Assembly: GCA_019059635.1 (NCBI GenBank)
Contig: JAGVRJ010000002.1
Span: forward strand, 1,488,001 to 1,552,000
Source of the DNA: Proales similis
Taxonomy: Eukaryota; Rotifera; Eurotatoria; Ploima; Proalidae
DNA: 64,000 nucleotides
Direction of reading: 5' to 3'
A program made the translations under genes and the position numbers. Below the pieces are notes generated by a model. That model did no database searches, was not told the origin of the DNA, and was given only the letters and a program-made list of their open reading frames with translations. Numbering within the stretch: the stretch's first letter is position 1; each line of letters starts with the position of its first letter. Positions 14,086 through 24,478 of the stretch are shown piece after piece.

Positions 14086-14919
14086 ATGAAATATTTCGGC
14101 TTGCATCGAGTCAAGGATCCGTACGGTCTTTTCATCACAGTGCTGCTAATATGCTTGATAACAATTAATGACTTGATAACTCTGTTCGAGTTTCACCGAA
14201 CCTTGTCCGTCTCGGCGCTGTCTATTTGGATCGCAGGCTTATACATTTTGCTGAATGTTGTTGTCAACATGCTGAGAACGATAAGTACAGACACGAGTTT
14301 ATTTAATGAGCCACAGCACTTGTCCAAGGCAGGGCCTGATTGGCACTTTTGTTCGTTGTGTCAGAAATACGCGCCGCCCAGATCGTTCCACTGCCAGGCT
14401 TGTCAGACTTGTTTGCTAAAGAGGAGCCATCATTGCTCTCTATTGGGCATATGCATTGGACACCGCAACCACAGGTTCTACATCGTATTTGTGTTTTATG
14501 TCTGGCTCGCAGCTTTCTATAGCAGTTTGCTGAATATTCAACATTTCAGCTCAATCTATCAAAACTACGGAATGCATGCGATTACTTTCACAGTGTTGCC
14601 TCTATTCGCTTTAATGTTCGGCAGTATTGGCATTCACCAGTTCTTTTTCATGTTTACCAACTCGGTAGCTTTGATATTGTCAGCGTTGCTTTTTTTCTAT
14701 TTCACAATCAACATGAACCTCGTTCTGGCCGGGCAAACCTGGAACGAGCGTTCAAAGAACGTTAAAGCCTATGACCTTGGCGCATGGAGCAACTTGATTC
14801 AAGTATTAGGAAAGAACTGGCTATCCGCACTTTTCAATCCGTTTTCCACACTAAAACCAATCGGGAATGGCTATCAGTTCAAACTAAGAGGAGACGCTTT
14901 AAACCAGAAAAAAGCGTGA
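14086..14919 (+). CDS. DHHC-family palmitoyltransferase, ZDHHC24-like, with SHHC at the active site
   Basis: Single exon, 277 residues. The cysteine-rich domain is complete (HFCSLCQKYAPPRSFHC, then CQTCLLKRSHHC), flanked by four predicted membrane segments, two before and two after. The closest pattern is ZDHHC24: a catalytic loop followed by LLGICIG, and a C-terminal AYDLGAWSNLIQVLG block matching that subfamily. The catalytic tetrapeptide reads Ser114-His-His-Cys117. The nucleophilic Cys and both His are kept, but the first Asp, which normally helps orient the His, is Ser, so activity may be lowered or altered. I start at ATG 14086; earlier in-frame codons are not ATG. It begins 108 bases after the coiled-coil gene, and an acceptor-like TTTCAATCAG lies 20 bases before the ATG. 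Confidence 0.9.
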   Translation: MKYFGLHRVKDPYGLFITVLLICLITINDLITLFEFHRTLSVSALSIWIAGLYILLNVVVNMLRTISTDTSLFNEPQHLSKAGPDWHFCSLCQKYAPPRSFHCQACQTCLLKRSHHCSLLGICIGHRNHRFYIVFVFYVWLAAFYSSLLNIQHFSSIYQNYGMHAITFTVLPLFALMFGSIGIHQFFFMFTNSVALILSALLFFYFTINMNLVLAGQTWNERSKNVKAYDLGAWSNLIQVLGKNWLSALFNPFSTLKPIGNGYQFKLRGDALNQKKA

Positions 14920-15692
14920 AATGTTCGATTCATCCATTAGAATTGCTTGTGTACCCGTTTCGATTTTCATTTATTGTTTGATCAGGAAACGAGTGGAAAA
15001 TAAAAAAAAAAAAGAGTGATTGCCTAATCGATTCTTATTCGAGCTGCTTCATTCAGGGGGAAATATTGCCAAGCTTGCATCACTTATGGACTACCAATCA
15101 TATCGATTGCTGTTCTCTACATAATTCACGTGATTATACACGACAGTACAAACTTGGGGCCCAGAAAGGTTGTTTTCCGCCCTTAAAAGCCAACCTTTTT
15201 ACTCTTGTCAGACTTGCTTAGCCATAGACTTGAAGGATTTCATGTGCATGTTTTATTCTATTCACCAGACGCGTAAAATAATTAATTTTTTTTTAAACAA
15301 ACATCCTCTCTGTTGATCTTAGTAACAACCGAGAGACTAGCCCAACTTTTTGTCCAACATAATTATGTAGGAAAAAAGCTCACTGTCTATGCTTTATGAC
15401 TCCCTCCCAACGCCATAATGTTGTGGTGCCGCTACAGAAACGTGAATGGAAACATAAATTTAGCCAAGAAGAGAATATCAACAGAGTTTAATCCTGTGGC
15501 CCATGCGATTGCTAGTCTATCGCTGAAGATTTTACTTGTGGAGTCAGAAAGCTGTTCTACGGCTCAAAGTCATTGTCTGAGTCAATTGTTTGATTGCTCA
15601 TCGTCAAATACACTGTCGTTGTCAGTGAGTAATCGCTCGCGAACAAGTTTTATTTCTTTAGATAGTAAAGCGCCACATCAAAGCCATTCAAA
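14920..15692. other. intergenic, no gene recognised
   Basis: 770 bases with an A-rich run near 15000-15013, probably the 3' end of the preceding gene. The plus-strand frame at 15418-15696 runs into the next start and has no recognisable features. An acceptor-like TTTATTTCTTTAG ends about 30 bases before the next ATG. Confidence 0.45.
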
Positions 15693-16793
15693 ATGATTGA
15701 AAGCGATGGAGCCGAATCGTTCTCTAGCTATATAAACCAGCTGCTCTCGAATTACTACTATCGCAGCACATTAGCGTTCACTTTGATGCTCTTGTTCGCC
15801 GCGCTGTTCTTCTTCATTCACTGGCTCGTCGAGTGCTTGCTTGATCAGGAAAAGCATCTCAAACTCTCAGTGCAGTCGTTCGAGCGTTTCGAGAGAAATC
15901 GCCGAACCAAGTTGCTGAAAAAACGCGAAGCCGAGGCACAGAATGGCCAGATTTCTCGCGAGCCAATCATTGAAATGGATGAGGAAGAGAGAACTCGCCG
16001 GCTGAGTTTTACCACTTGGTCCAACCGGAACTTGCAAATAAGTTTCATCCACTCCGTTCTCTGCTCCGTAGGACTAATATTAGTATTCGCGTTCAAGCAA
16101 GAACAACTGTTCAAAGATCTGGTTGCGTACAACTCCTGGGACGCTTATGTAATTGTCTCGTTTTCCTGCGGCTATTTCCTCTATGACTTTTACGATATAC
16201 TCACCAACGGCTACATGAAACGCGAATGGGTGGTCTGCGTTCACCATTGGATAGTGATATTGGCTTTCAGCTACCACTTGGTCCAATTACTCAACCTTGG
16301 CTACACAGTAGTTGCCCTCACAATGGAGTTCAACAGCGTTTTTCTACATGCCAGAAAGCTAATTCGATTTTTTCAAATCAATTCCCGTCGTCCCAAGGTC
16401 CTGCTGACGAACAACTGGTTGAACATAGCCACATTCATTTTGTTCCGTTTCGGAGTGCTCGCGTTCATCCTGATCAGCATTAGATACGATGGGCACCGAA
16501 TGACCACAGTCTATCTGGCTATGCTTCTCATTGGCACTTTTATAATGTGCATTATAAACCTAATTCTCTTCAAGCGTATAATCCTACGCGATTGGAAATT
16601 TCTCTGCGGAAGGGGAAAAAAGACAACCAAGGCCAACATACCAGCCAATACTGAAAATTTTAACGATGAATACATCGCCCTTTCGCACGACCAGAAAGAC
16701 TCAAGCAAGGAAAAAGGGCCTATATATCTCAGTGGTTCGCAAACAGACAAAATGAACACCAGAAACAACTCGGTAATTAAAAAATGGGCTTGA
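15693..16793 (+). CDS. TLC-domain membrane protein, TLCD1/TLCD2-like
   Basis: Single exon, 366 residues. TLCD1/2 proteins influence plasma-membrane phospholipid composition and fluidity; this role is taken from the family. Seen here: a first membrane segment (FTLMLLFAALFFFIHWLVEC), a charged linker, then the TLC domain beginning NRNLQISFIHSVLCSVGL and continuing with FSCGYFLYDFYDIL and the conserved VHHWIVI. Five to six further hydrophobic segments follow, with FLHARKLIRFF and FILFRFGVLAFI. The C-terminal 70 residues are polar and probably cytosolic. It is longer than vertebrate TLCD1 (about 250) because of the N-terminal linker and the tail. The absence of introns is unusual for this window. 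Confidence 0.85.
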   Translation: MIESDGAESFSSYINQLLSNYYYRSTLAFTLMLLFAALFFFIHWLVECLLDQEKHLKLSVQSFERFERNRRTKLLKKREAEAQNGQISREPIIEMDEEERTRRLSFTTWSNRNLQISFIHSVLCSVGLILVFAFKQEQLFKDLVAYNSWDAYVIVSFSCGYFLYDFYDILTNGYMKREWVVCVHHWIVILAFSYHLVQLLNLGYTVVALTMEFNSVFLHARKLIRFFQINSRRPKVLLTNNWLNIATFILFRFGVLAFILISIRYDGHRMTTVYLAMLLIGTFIMCIINLILFKRIILRDWKFLCGRGKKTTKANIPANTENFNDEYIALSHDQKDSSKEKGPIYLSGSQTDKMNTRNNSVIKKWA

Positions 16794-17336
16794 ACCTTCG
16801 CGACAATCCTTAATGACGCCGTTTTTCTTTTATTCTCTTTTCGAAAAACTAGGTTTTGCTCTATCTCGAATAACATGACACGAACTTGACAATCTGAAGG
16901 ATACTAACATCCACACCTGCACCCACATAACATTGCACTCAAGACGGAAATTCGATCGCAAGCCAAATAACTCTACTTTTAAAATTAGGATCTACCGAAG
17001 CATTTAAGACTGACAGATAGGCCAATCTCAACTTTCTATCCAGAATAAGATGAAGTCTTTTATGCTTCAAAGTAAAACTAGGGACCCAGTTCTTTTGTTA
17101 TTTTTCTTCAAGTTATAACTTTGTATATTTTATTTGTCTTTTTTTCTAAAAAAGCGTCTATTTTCATTTCGAATAAATTTAGATATTTTATTCCGCAATT
17201 TGTTGCTTTTTCTGGCTGATTAGGTCTGAAAATGTCAATATTAATCTGAAAACTTGAAGAATTTTTCAAATCGTGTGTATATCTAGACTCGTCCGAACAA
17301 TTTATCAATCAATCAGACAAGAAAAACAAACAAGCA
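16794..17336. other. intergenic, no gene recognised
   Basis: 540 bases, AT-rich, between same-strand genes. An acceptor-like TCAATCAATCAG lies about 20 bases before the XPC ATG. No other signal seen. Confidence 0.5.
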
Positions 17337-19637
17337 ATGCGGCTTAGAAACAGAAAAATTGCCAATCAAGAGCCGACGCCTGAACCGGTTAAAAAGCCCA
17401 GAGTAAAGCGTGAATCGAGTCGCAGCTCTAAAAAATCGAAATCATACCCAGCCTCAGAAGACGCTCAGCAACAAGAGTATTCAGAATATTTCACCAAACA
17501 GAATTGTTACACGGAGAGCTCAGAAGCCAAATGCGAGTTAATTCAGCCTAAAGTTGAAGAGATAAAACATGAAATTAAAGATGAGCCAATGTTAGTTTCT
17601 CATGAACACGATGAAGAGGGAGAGGAAGACGATGATGACGACGACGATGAAGAAGACTGGGAAGAAGTGGAAGAGAAGCCGGGCCTAGATATTCAAGTTC
17701 AAATCAGCCGAGATCCGGTTCAAATCACCATCAACAATAAGAAGCCCAAAAAAGAGGTGGACGCCAAAGCTGCTTTCGAACGCCGACTCAAATTGGCCCA
17801 CAAACGTTTTCAAATTATGATTCTTAAGACTCATCTGCTTTGTTGGCTTCAGCACGGCTTTTTCTTCAACAACATCGCTCAAGATCAATTGATCAAAGCA
17901 ATTTGTTTATCAATAAGTGAATTTGACATCAAATCGCCAAAAAACAATTCAAACAAGAAGCTTGTTGAAGCTTGTGTGAAGCAGTTGAACAAGTCATTGC
18001 TCAACAACGTGTCCGAAGAGTTGTTCCTTATTGAAAGCGAACCAATAAACAGACACAGTCTGATGCAGAGCTTGGAAAATATGTCAATTCCAAGCTACCG
18101 CCACTATCTTCTCGTTGTCCTGGTTGTTCTTCGAGCGCTCAACATAAAAACACGCTTGTGTGTTTGCTTTGATGTGTTCTCGCCCGCCAATGCCGTTAAA
18201 CAGAAGCCAAGAGTGGCCGCCAAACGAAAGAGCTCCGAAATTGCTAGCAAAAAAGAGTTTGTAGATTCAGACTCTGAAAATAGGCCTGTAAAGAGAAAAA
18301 GAAAAAGCGCTCAGAACAATCAAATAGAAATTGAGAGTGAAAGCTCTAATTTATCAAATGATCAAGCTGAAGGAGAAAAGAGTCATTCAAAGAACCTTCT
18401 AGGCAGCAAATCAGCAAAACAGAATAGACTCATAGTGTCGGACGATGACTCCTCGGATGCAGTGTATTCGTTCAATAGAAACACTGATTACAGAAACTAC
18501 TGGCTCGAAGTCTATTTGGACGAAGAAGGTCGATGGTGCTCGCTTGAGCCCTACACTCTCATTATTGATAAGCCAAAGCATTTTGAAGACAGATTCGGCC
18601 AGAAAATTCTCTATGTGTGTGCGTTTGATGAGCAAAATAGGGTAAAAGATGTAACAAAAAGGTATTCGTCAGATTGGTGTGTGAGCACTCGCCGCTGCCG
18701 CGTCACTCATTTGGACGGCGGAAAACTTTGGTGGGAGAGCATCTTGCTCGGCTATCAACCCTTGGACAAACAGCTTGACATGCAAGAGGAGCTTGAATTT
18801 GAAGGTTGTTCTAATCGAAAATTACTCAATTTCAGTCCTAGATGCTACAAAAGTTGTTGTTTTAGAAAATTTAAGGAAGGAACCTTTGCCAGTTGGTCTT
18901 TCCAACTTCAAGAATCATCCATTGTACGTGTTGAAGAAACATCTGCTCAAATACGAGGCCATCTATCCGGCAGACGCAGAGGTCATCGGATACTTCAAGG
19001 ATGAACCGATCTATTCCAGAAACCATCTAGTCACTCTGCATTCTCGGCAGACTTGGCTCAAGTATGCCCGAGTCGTGAAACCGTATGAGAATCCATACAA
19101 GATAGTGAAGGGCCGAATCAAAAAGGTTGCTTAATAATCATCTTGCGTTGCATGCGATTTTTATGCAATTTTGTCAATTAGAGTGAGCATCGTGCCGGTT
19201 GTCGGGAAAATCCGGACCTCGACTTGTACGGATTCTGGCAGACGAAGCCGTATGAGCCTCCGATAGCCGAGAATGGTCGCGTTCCCCGAAACGACTTTGG
19301 CAATGTTGAGCTCTTTCAGCCTTGCATGCTGCCGATCGGATGCGTTCACTTGCGCAATATGCCCAATTTGAATCGAGTCGCTAGGAAGCTAAATATCGAC
19401 TGTGCAGCAGCTGTTGTCGGATTTGACGCTCATGGCGGTTTTTCGCACGCTGTTATCGACGGCTGGATTGTTTGTGAAGAGTTGGTCGACACTCTTGTTG
19501 ATGCCTATCGGCAAGAAGAACGAGAAGCTGCTATCCGACAGGCCAAAAAGAAGCAGGAAAGAGCATTGAAAAATTGGACGCATCTTGCCAAGCTATTGCT
19601 CATTCGCCAACGTTTGGAAAAAAAATATAAAAATTAA
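17337..19637 (+). CDS. XPC / Rad4 nucleotide-excision-repair damage sensor
   Basis: Recognises helix-distorting lesions and starts global-genome repair. Exons 17337-18804, 18866-19125, 19182-19637; 727 residues, shorter than human XPC (940). Order: basic N-terminus with a long acidic run ([14 protein letters not shown], near residues 98-111), the transglutaminase-like fold ([14 protein letters not shown], a Lys/Ser-rich insertion, then [18 protein letters not shown]), and the beta-hairpin domains ([81 protein letters not shown]). The first donor (GAAG|GTTGTT) is weak but is the only join that restores [11 protein letters not shown]. The C-terminal helix ([15 protein letters not shown]) corresponds to the TFIIH/centrin contact region by position. 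Confidence 0.95.
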
Positions 19638-19950
19638 TTGTAAAATGCCCCCGTCCGACTCCTCAAAGCCAATGAGAGCTATTTGTCGTTAAAACGAGCC
19701 TCTCGAATATTTTAGAATGAATAACAATTTGTATTTAACTGACAAAATTTGACAATTTAATCAATAAAATCTTCTCTCACCGAATGTGGTCAAGTTTATT
19801 TTGAGAATTAAATTATAATGAATCGAAATTGGCCAAATTACTTGAATGCACATGTGGCAATGCAGTGAAAATATTGGAGCGAATAATCAACCACGTACGC
19901 AAACCTATTATTTGAAAATTCAATACGAATTTGCCTTGGTTTGAATTGAA
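19638..19950. other. intergenic between XPC and TMED2
   Basis: 313 bases with an AATAAAA signal near 19762 for XPC. No other feature recognised. Confidence 0.5.
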
Positions 19951-20691
19951 ATGTTGAGCCGTTCAATTCTGTTTATTGCCATCTGCGCATTCTTCATTCC
20001 AGGAACTTGGCAATTCTTTATTACAATCGACGCTCATGCCGAGGAATGTTTTTTTGACCGAGCGACGGCCGGTAAAAAGCTCGGACTCATGTTTGAAGTG
20101 GTCGAGGGCGGGTTTCTAGACATTGATGTTCGAATCCTCGGGCCTGACAATAAAATCATCTACCAGGGAGATCGGGAGACCAACGGCAAATACACGTTCG
20201 CAACGCACATGGATGGCATTTACAAATACTGCTTCAGCAACAAGATGTCAACAATGACTCCCAAGATAATCATGTTCTCGCTTGACATTGCAGAGAACCA
20301 CCAGCTGGAGCCCAACACCAACTCAACCGGTAACCTCACCCTTCTTTTACGCTTCCTCTTTCACAAACAAGCTTGATCGCTGTCATAACTTTCAGTTGAT
20401 CACAACAAGCTGGAAGAGATGATCAACCAGCTCTCGAATGCGCTCACTGCAGTCAAGCATGAACAAGAGTACATGGAAGTGCGCGAACGAATTCACAGAG
20501 CAAGTAAGCCGGCCACTTGTTGAAAGTTGCCTTTTATTCTTGCCTCTAATACTTGATTCGTCCTAGTCAACGATAACACAAATTCTCGCGTTGTTATGTG
20601 GTCATTTTTTGAGGCCGCCGTTCTCCTGACCATGACCGTTGGTCAAGTCTACTACCTGAAGCGCTTTTTTGAAATTCGCCGCGTCGTTTGA
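19951..20691 (+). CDS. TMED2: transmembrane p24 trafficking protein, TMED2 type
   Basis: Type I membrane cargo receptor cycling between ER and Golgi in COPI/COPII vesicles. Exons 19951-20329, 20396-20503, 20567-20691; 203 residues, the normal p24 length. Signal peptide ([18 protein letters not shown]), then the GOLD domain [20 protein letters not shown] with the conserved Cys pair (ECFF and YKYCFSNK), a coiled coil ([24 protein letters not shown]), one membrane segment and a cytosolic tail [10 protein letters not shown] with the FF motif for coat binding and the p24-beta terminal pair VV. The match to TMED2 is nearly residue by residue. Confidence 0.97.
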
Positions 20692-20914
20692 AAATCTTCA
20701 AATTTAATTTCTTTATGCAGCCGTTTATTTCAACCATCTCCTACAAAAATAAACAAGTTTTCAACTCGTCAAGCTTTTACTCGCATTTTAAATTAGGCAA
20801 TTTTATCACTGGATGAAGTAAAATTTATCAAAAAAAGGAAATCGCGAAAAAATTTGAACTGCTGCTACTTTTAAGGCTTTGGCGGCTAGCGGATCTCGGT
20901 CATTGCGGCTGTGT

Positions 20915-22123
20915 TCAAATCGAATAGCTGTCCAAATGAATCACATCTATGACCGAGCTGTTCTCGTTTTTTATTTTATTCGAAGGATTTGGATCATTGA
21001 GCCAGTAGCTTGCATTAATCTCATCTCTATTGGCGCCCAAAAACCTCCAGTCCATTTTGATAAACGACGAGAGGGGCTTAGAATGTCTGCTCCTGTAGTT
21101 AGTTGATCGGCGTTCCCTGCTCTGACTTTTCATTCGATCTCGGTGGTTTTTAGGATTTTTCGTCGAGCGATTCTTTGACTTGCTTTTGAGATTCAAGCAT
21201 AATATCTGCTGGTCCATGCACGTACAAGAACAAACAGAGACAGCATCCAATTGTTCTGGAGACTCTTGATTCATCAGGAAACGCCCCTTTGGATTAATCA
21301 CATCTCCGTCTACTTGAACAGCCTGCTTCTTGGCCTCCGCTGCCATCAGTCTTTCCTGAACCTGCTCTTCGGCGCTCAGGGTTGCCAGTCTCAACACGAG
21401 CAAGTTCATCGACGAAGCGAGAGTTGTCAATCCGATGATTATGAACAGAATAGTGAAGCATGGATAGGCGAGCTCGTTTGATAATCTTTCTCTTGTCTGC
21501 AATGGAACCATGTCTCCGAATCCGATGGTTGTCAATGTTATGTAGCAATAGTAGAACGAATCGAAATAGCTCCAGTCCTCCTTCGTGGCAAACACATACG
21601 AGGCAATGAGGGTAATAGTCATTGTGAGCACGCCCTCCACGAATATCAGCTCGACCAGACTTACTTCGTTTGTCTTGAAGCGTAATCTCCTCTTAACTCG
21701 GCCAACTATGTAGATAATAATTGAGTTGAGTCGTTCGCCCACCGACTGAAACATGATCAAAAATATGGGAATTCCAATAAGAGTGTAAAATATGCAGAAC
21801 ATCCGGCCGGCGTATGTCCGAGGTGTGCTGTGTCCGTAGCCGATGAGCGTCACAACAACTGTGCAGAAAAAGAGCGAGCCTATGAACTTCCACTGATCGC
21901 CCGCATAGAACGGCTTCTTCTCCAGAATGTAAAACCAGAGACGGTTGAACTCTGTGTCGCTCATGTTGAATTTCTCCTTGAATGTTGTTATGTTCTGCAT
22001 GAGCTGGAGATGCATCATTTTCTCTTCGGCAGATTCAAAAAAGTCGAAGAATGCGGCGCCAATTATGAGATACATGAGAGTGACGACCACCAGCGAGATG
22101 GTGCGTATGTTCTGCCGCTTCAT
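20915..22123 (-). CDS. two-pore-domain potassium channel, TASK (KCNK3/KCNK9) type
   Basis: Single exon, 402 residues. K2P leak channel at the plasma membrane. The start MKRQNIRTISL matches vertebrate TASK channels. Four membrane segments and two pore loops: P1 TLIGYGH at 92-98 and P2 TTIGFGD at 198-204. His98, the external pH sensor of TASK-1, is at the same position, as is the inner gate motif VLRLAT at 243-248 (VLRFMT in TASK-1). In P1 the filter threonine that lines site S4 (Thr93 in TASK-1) is Leu93, which is very unusual; P2 keeps Thr199. An N-glycosylation site (NIT) is at 44. The C-terminal tail is long, with Lys/Arg/Ser-rich SKSKNRSTKNPKNHRDR. No introns, unlike most neighbours. Confidence 0.95.
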   Translation of the reverse strand: MKRQNIRTISLVVVTLMYLIIGAAFFDFFESAEEKMMHLQLMQNITTFKEKFNMSDTEFNRLWFYILEKKPFYAGDQWKFIGSLFFCTVVVTLIGYGHSTPRTYAGRMFCIFYTLIGIPIFLIMFQSVGERLNSIIIYIVGRVKRRLRFKTNEVSLVELIFVEGVLTMTITLIASYVFATKEDWSYFDSFYYCYITLTTIGFGDMVPLQTRERLSNELAYPCFTILFIIIGLTTLASSMNLLVLRLATLSAEEQVQERLMAAEAKKQAVQVDGDVINPKGRFLMNQESPEQLDAVSVCSCTCMDQQILCLNLKSKSKNRSTKNPKNHRDRMKSQSRERRSTNYRSRHSKPLSSFIKMDWRFLGANRDEINASYWLNDPNPSNKIKNENSSVIDVIHLDSYSI

Positions 22124-24478
22124 TCTCTCTCAAACTTGTTGAAATATCTTCCTCTCGGCGTGCAAGGAGGAAAATCCAAAGAACATCGATAATAAGACCG
22201 CGATTATGAGCGAATCTGACCTCAGCGAATATTATCTGGAAAAAAGAGTGAAAATGGTCGAAAAGAATTAGAACTGATGGATAAAATTCTACGATAAGAT
22301 GAAATAACCAGGGTTGCAGGGAAGCAATAAACGATGATTGACAATCTCTGCCGCACAATTTTGTAATGCACACCAACTCGCCTGATATCCTATTTCGCAA
22401 GTTATGCATCCAGCGTGCATCGTGAGTGTGATGAAGCGAAATGGGCTTTTTGTTTAATTTGATGATGCCTGAATGTGTGCATCGAAGCAAATTCGTCAGA
22501 AAGCCTTTTCTTATCATTTGCCCAGAAGCCGCACGCATTACTCAGGCCGTGTGAGGACCAGAGTAGAAGAGAAATATTTAGAGTCTTTTCGAGTATTGAT
22601 TAAGATCTATTGCTTAGCCAATCTCGTTCTTTGCCTCGATTGGTTTATTTGTTGCAATCGAATGGCAATCAACAATGTTGAACGCGGCTTGTTTATCCCA
22701 TTCTCTAAAATTCAACTCAAGTTGTTTGAAGTGCCTCATGAATTCCGTCCTAATTGAATTGATTGTCAGCCGCTCAGGCTGATTTCAGTGCAAGCTCGTT
22801 GAACAAGAAACAATAGAATGTCAGAAAGTTTACGCGTGAACGAATCGGAAAAGCTTCGATTTGCCCGAGCAGTTATGTATGAGAAGCAAGTTTCTTAGCG
22901 GCAAATACGCGTCTCGCGCCCCCTTAATCCTGCTGGCTGCATAAATTGTATGCCAAAAGTAGTTGGTTACTTCAAAATTCTATTAAGAAACATGTTAGAA
23001 GCGGCCAATTAATAACGAGCAAATGACTCGGATGAACAGACTTGGCCAGTATCCGTCTGAGTAATTATCAAGGATGCTCTTATCCTGGCAAACTAATAAA
23101 ATTGCATCTATTCATCAGATCGAGAGCCTAACTCTGAGCCGATGATCTTGGTTTGCGTCAAGCCTTATTGACAGAATGTCTCGGCAAATTGTTTGCCGGC
23201 GCCTTCTCGCTCTTTAAATGCAGATGGCTCCCGACGCATACGGCTCTGATGAAAAATACCGAAGAAATGAAGGGATGGAGTATTTAGCAACGCACGTTTT
23301 CCCTTTCCGTTCAACCCTGTGTGCTTAAAAAGAAGCGAAGCGCGCTGGATGTGGCGCGCTTTGAAACGCTGCGATAAAAGACAGAGTTGTTTGAGGGAAG
23401 TGCCGCAGGGCACGCTGTGTGCCATTCAGTTGCCTTAAATATGAGGTGGTAAAATTCGCTCGGATAATTATATTCAAGCGAACGTCACTTCCCTTGTTTC
23501 TTACTGCTTATTAATCGAATTTTCTGACACGACAAAAGCGTTGTATGCATGCCATATCTACTTCGATTCGGGCCAGTGTCTATCAGTAAAAGATTCTTCA
23601 AACAAAAAGTAATTTATTCGATGCACACAATTTTGAGCTTTGGCATCCCCACCAGCAAAAATTAATCTAAACTCTGGACGTCCAAATTATTCGCACATAA
23701 TCACCAATAATACTCAATATTGGTTACCGCGAGGGTCATAAGGGTTTAACTGAACGATTAATAGCATTTTGTATGCGTAAGAAAGCCAATGATTTAAGCA
23801 CACCACTTAACTTATTAGAAGGGATTTAGATAGGCTGCCAGACTCCTGGCAGAAATGATTTGCCAGTTGGCCCACAGCTAAATCAGAAGCAATAAATTTT
23901 ATGGTTCGGAGTAGTGGAGCGAGAACGCAGCGCTCATAATCAAAGGGGGCTGATTTTAGAAATTCTGAAATCAATAAACGCCGATAAGCTATCCTAAGAG
24001 AATGCATCCGATTTCATTCCAAATTAGAATCATATCGCTGTCAGAATTGATCAAAGCAGAAATAAAATCTTAAATCTTTTAACGGCCGCTAGTCATAAGG
24101 AAAATCTTGAGAAAGAGCCGACTCAGACTCAAGCGATCTGAATTATTCATCTCAATTGACAACCCAAGTCCCATTAATTTTACATCAAACAAGCAGCTGG
24201 ATCCTATAAGAGCAGCTAATATATCATGGCTCATGATTTAAACGTCACTGACATAGAGAGCAATCATCTCTTTTAACAATTTCCTCTCTTCTTATTTATC
24301 GATAAAACGAGAGAAAACATGTCGGTAAACAAGAGAGATTTTTGCTAAGTTTGATTTGTTTTTGAAACAATCCAAAAATGCTCGTATGCACAATGGCTAA
24401 CCCTGTGACAGACAGAATTTGAAGACGTTGCATCAGCTCCCTTTTTTTAATTGAACATATTGCTTCGATAAATAAACC
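22124..24478. other. 2.35 kb gene-free region between the K2P channel and CSN4
   Basis: Holds the promoters of two genes that diverge from it. I read both strands and found no tRNA, no recognisable exon and no clear repeat. Short frames near 22473-22757, 23165-23425 and 23807-24007 lack domain signals. Confidence 0.45.

Noticed and set aside
15845-16286. Minus-strand frames within the TLC gene
   Set aside because: Antisense to a complete TLC domain with correct motif order.
22035-22538. 167-codon minus-strand frame upstream of the K2P channel
   Set aside because: It overlaps the channel start in another frame and extends into the promoter; no homologous feature and no ATG context.
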